Below, one piece after another: positions 13,399 to 15,113 of a stretch of 15,113 bases of DNA. How positions within the stretch are numbered: position 1 is the stretch's first letter; every line of letters starts with the position of its first letter. Origin of the DNA: CAYMLL01 sp964390645 (GTDB lineage: Bacteria; Planctomycetota; UBA8108); NCBI GenBank assembly GCA_964390645.1, contig CAYMLL010000190.1, forward strand, positions 1-15,113. The letters are read 5' to 3'. The notes under the pieces are model-generated. The model did no database searches, was not told where the DNA came from, and saw only the letters and a program-made list of their open reading frames with translations. Made by a program: the position numbers and the translations under genes.

Positions 13399-15113
13399 TC
13401 TACGAACAGGAACTCGTTGCGAACCAGAAGCGTCCGCGCGAACGCGGCCCAGGCGTCGGCCTCTCGCGTACTCTCGGGCACGCCGGCAGCGCGGAGCCGT
13501 TCACGGTATCGAGCGAGGAACCGCAGGCTCCGGTCGATGTCCCTCGCCGGCGCCAGGCGACCCAGCGCACAGTCGTAGGCCAGCCGGACACGATCCTCGT
13601 CCTTCGGCACGGCTTCGAGAAGGCGCGTCGCGAAGGCTGCCGCCTGCTGGTGCACGAATTCGCTGTTGAGAAGGAACAGCGCTTGCGTCGGGGTCGTCGT
13701 CTCCGTTCGACGAGCGGTGCTCGCATTCGTATCCGCGCCGTCGAAGAGAGCCAGAAAGGGGTGGCGCTTGAGACGTTGCGTCATCAGATAGACGCTCCGG
13801 CGGTCGGTGGGATATACCGAGTAGAATGGGGCGTGCTGCGAGTAGCCCCACTTCTCCGCAGGCGGAAACGGGTGCGGTCCACCGGGCGTGCGGTCGAGCC
13901 GGCCGCTGATCGCGAGCATCGCGTCGCGCAGGGCTTCGGCCTCCAGCCGGCGACGGGAGAAGCGACCGAACAGTCGCGTACGCTCGATCTCTTCACGCGG
14001 TGGAAGCCACCCGCCGGCCCCGTGCGAAGAGCTCGGGCTCGAGGCGAGCTGATAGACACGCGAACGCAAGATCAAGCGGTGCATGTACTTGATCGACCAG
14101 CGGTTCGCGACAAACTCGGCGGCGAGCCAGTCGAGAAGCGCCGGATGCGATGGCCGCCGGCCCCGCGTACCGAAGTCGTTCGCCGTCTCCACGAGGCCGG
14201 GACCGAAATGGTACTGCCAGATGCGATTGACCATGACGCGCGCGGTCAGCGGATTCTCGGGACGTGTCAACCAGCGCGCCAGATCGAGACGACCGCTCGT
14301 CGTCTTCGGGCTCTCGAGCGCCTCGCTGCCCAGAATCTCGAGATTCCGCCGGGCAACCACCCGGCCCAGCTTCTCCGGATCACCCCGGAGGTGGATCTTC
14401 ACGTCCGCGGGACTCTCCTTCTCGACAACGCCGTAGATGCGAGGATAGGCACCGGAGACTCCGAGGGCGTCGCGACGCGGTCGCAACATTTCCAGCTTCG
14501 CCGCCAGCTCTGCGACCCTCCGCCGTTTCGTGGGTATCTCCGACACGGAGATGGAGAAGGCGCCGCTGCTCGCGAAGCTCTGAGCCCGATCCGGTGTCAC
14601 CGCCAGGAAGGACCAGATCTCGGCGTTTCCGAGGCGGTCGGCCTGCGGGTTCGACGCGTGAAAACGGCCGGCGACGTCGGCGACCAGATCCCAGGCTCCT
14701 TCGCCCTCGATCTCGTCGATGCGCAGATCGACAAGGGTGAGATCACAGCCGTAGTCCCCCCTGGGCGAGATCACCAGCTGCACGCAGTCGCCGGCTCGCA
14801 CCTCGACGTCGTCGAGCTTGCCGCCGCTCACAGCCTCGAAGATCTGCTCACCATCGCGGCCGACGGCTCCCTCGGCCAGACTCGTGAGGCCCCGGGCACT
14901 CAGATGATCGATGGACCACTCGATCCCGTTGCCACAGTCGTGAGCGTCGCTGGTCTTCCCGGAGATCCGCACGCGTCCGTCGAGGGGACTCCGCCACAGG
15001 ATGGCCGCGCCCTTCTTCCGAGCAGGATGCACCACGACTCTACCGGGTGGCACGGTACCAGGTACGGTGAGCGTCCCGTCCGTCACGTTCATCCCGACGT
15101 TGGGTAGCGGCTC
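13395..15113 (-). CDS. PSD1 / DUF1553 protein, 5' end beyond the window
   Basis: The frame is open to the window edge, and the codons before the Met at 15092 read EPLPNVG, which fits the family, so that Met is internal. The 572 visible residues are the middle and C-terminal part of a planctomycete PSCyt1-DUF1549-DUF1553 protein. The first about 175 residues form a beta-rich module (VVVHPARKKGAAILWRSPLD, GNGIEWSI, SPRGDYGCDLTLVDL). The segment VKIHLRGDPEKLGRVVARR precedes the DUF1553 domain (about 275-560: DLARWLTRPENPLTARVMVN, then RIWQYHFGPGLVETANDFGT, HRLILRSRVYQLAS, RTETTTPTQALFLLNSEFV). Related proteins usually start with a cytochrome c-like CxxCH domain and DUF1549, expected outside the window. 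The role is unknown; a redox or envelope function is assumed from the usual cytochrome domain. It forms an operon with the DUF1501 gene through a 4-bp overlap. Confidence 0.94.
   Translation of the reverse strand, partial: EPLPNVGMNVTDGTLTVPGTVPPGRVVVHPARKKGAAILWRSPLDGRVRISGKTSDAHDCGNGIEWSIDHLSARGLTSLAEGAVGRDGEQIFEAVSGGKLDDVEVRAGDCVQLVISPRGDYGCDLTLVDLRIDEIEGEGAWDLVADVAGRFHASNPQADRLGNAEIWSFLAVTPDRAQSFASSGAFSISVSEIPTKRRRVAELAAKLEMLRPRRDALGVSGAYPRIYGVVEKESPADVKIHLRGDPEKLGRVVARRNLEILGSEALESPKTTSGRLDLARWLTRPENPLTARVMVNRIWQYHFGPGLVETANDFGTRGRRPSHPALLDWLAAEFVANRWSIKYMHRLILRSRVYQLASSPSSSHGAGGWLPPREEIERTRLFGRFSRRRLEAEALRDAMLAISGRLDRTPGGPHPFPPAEKWGYSQHAPFYSVYPTDRRSVYLMTQRLKRHPFLALFDGADTNASTARRTETTTPTQALFLLNSEFVHQQAAAFATRLLEAVPKDEDRVRLAYDCALGRLAPARDIDRSLRFLARYRERLRAAGVPESTREADAWAAFARTLLVRNEFLFVE

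Noticed and set aside
1..15113. Mobile element, CRISPR, tRNA or phage signals.
   Set aside because: I scanned for transposase/integrase motifs, regularly spaced repeats and tRNA cloverleaf ends such as the GTTCRA loop in context, and saw none that held up.

Overview
The window looks like a piece of a Planctomycetota chromosome. It is GC-rich throughout (clearly above 60% by eye). It carries the combination of exported protein families typical of that phylum: PSD1/DUF1553, Tat-exported DUF1501, DUF1552, a formylglycine-type sulfatase, a secreted FAD-dependent oxidoreductase with a golvesin-like C-terminus, a GH67-like/DUF4838 protein, and a LamG protein ending in dockerin-like Ca-binding repeats. 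The exact lineage cannot be read from the sequence. No tRNA, rRNA, CRISPR array, transposase or phage gene was seen.

Layout. Positions 30-515 (minus) hold the frameshifted C-terminal remnant of a DUF1552 protein. Positions 802-3204 (plus) encode an exported DUF4838 protein, and 3183-4496 (minus) an AraC-type regulator with an unusual C-terminal concanavalin-like domain; these two genes converge and overlap by 22 bp. Upstream of the regulator lie a candidate promoter and a perfect 16-bp inverted repeat (4617-4632). Next is a DUF1501 C-terminal remnant (4682-4894, plus). A LamG/dockerin-like secreted protein (4984-6183) and a sulfatase (6523-8040) follow on the plus strand. The sulfatase faces an FAD oxidoreductase on the minus strand (8495-10837). 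A six-EF-hand exported protein (11113-11898, plus) is divergent from the oxidoreductase. The window ends with a minus-strand operon, DUF1553 (13395-15113, 5' end outside the window) then DUF1501 (11974-13398), joined by an ATGA stop/start overlap.

How the genes may work together. All intact products except the AraC regulator carry export signals, or belong to an exported family in the case of the truncated DUF1553 protein. The set (uronidase-like protein, sulfatase, glycan-binding-type LamG protein, redox enzyme with a carbohydrate-binding-like tail, regulator) suggests periplasmic or surface processing of an anionic, possibly sulfated and uronate-containing, polysaccharide. That is inference from family membership; no substrate is evident from sequence.

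Most notable points: a sulfatase whose modification motif reads C-S-S-T-R instead of C-x-P-x-R; an AraC regulator fused to a lectin-like fold; and two decayed planctomycete-family genes, both missing their 5' parts, that flank the DUF4838/AraC pair and point away from it.
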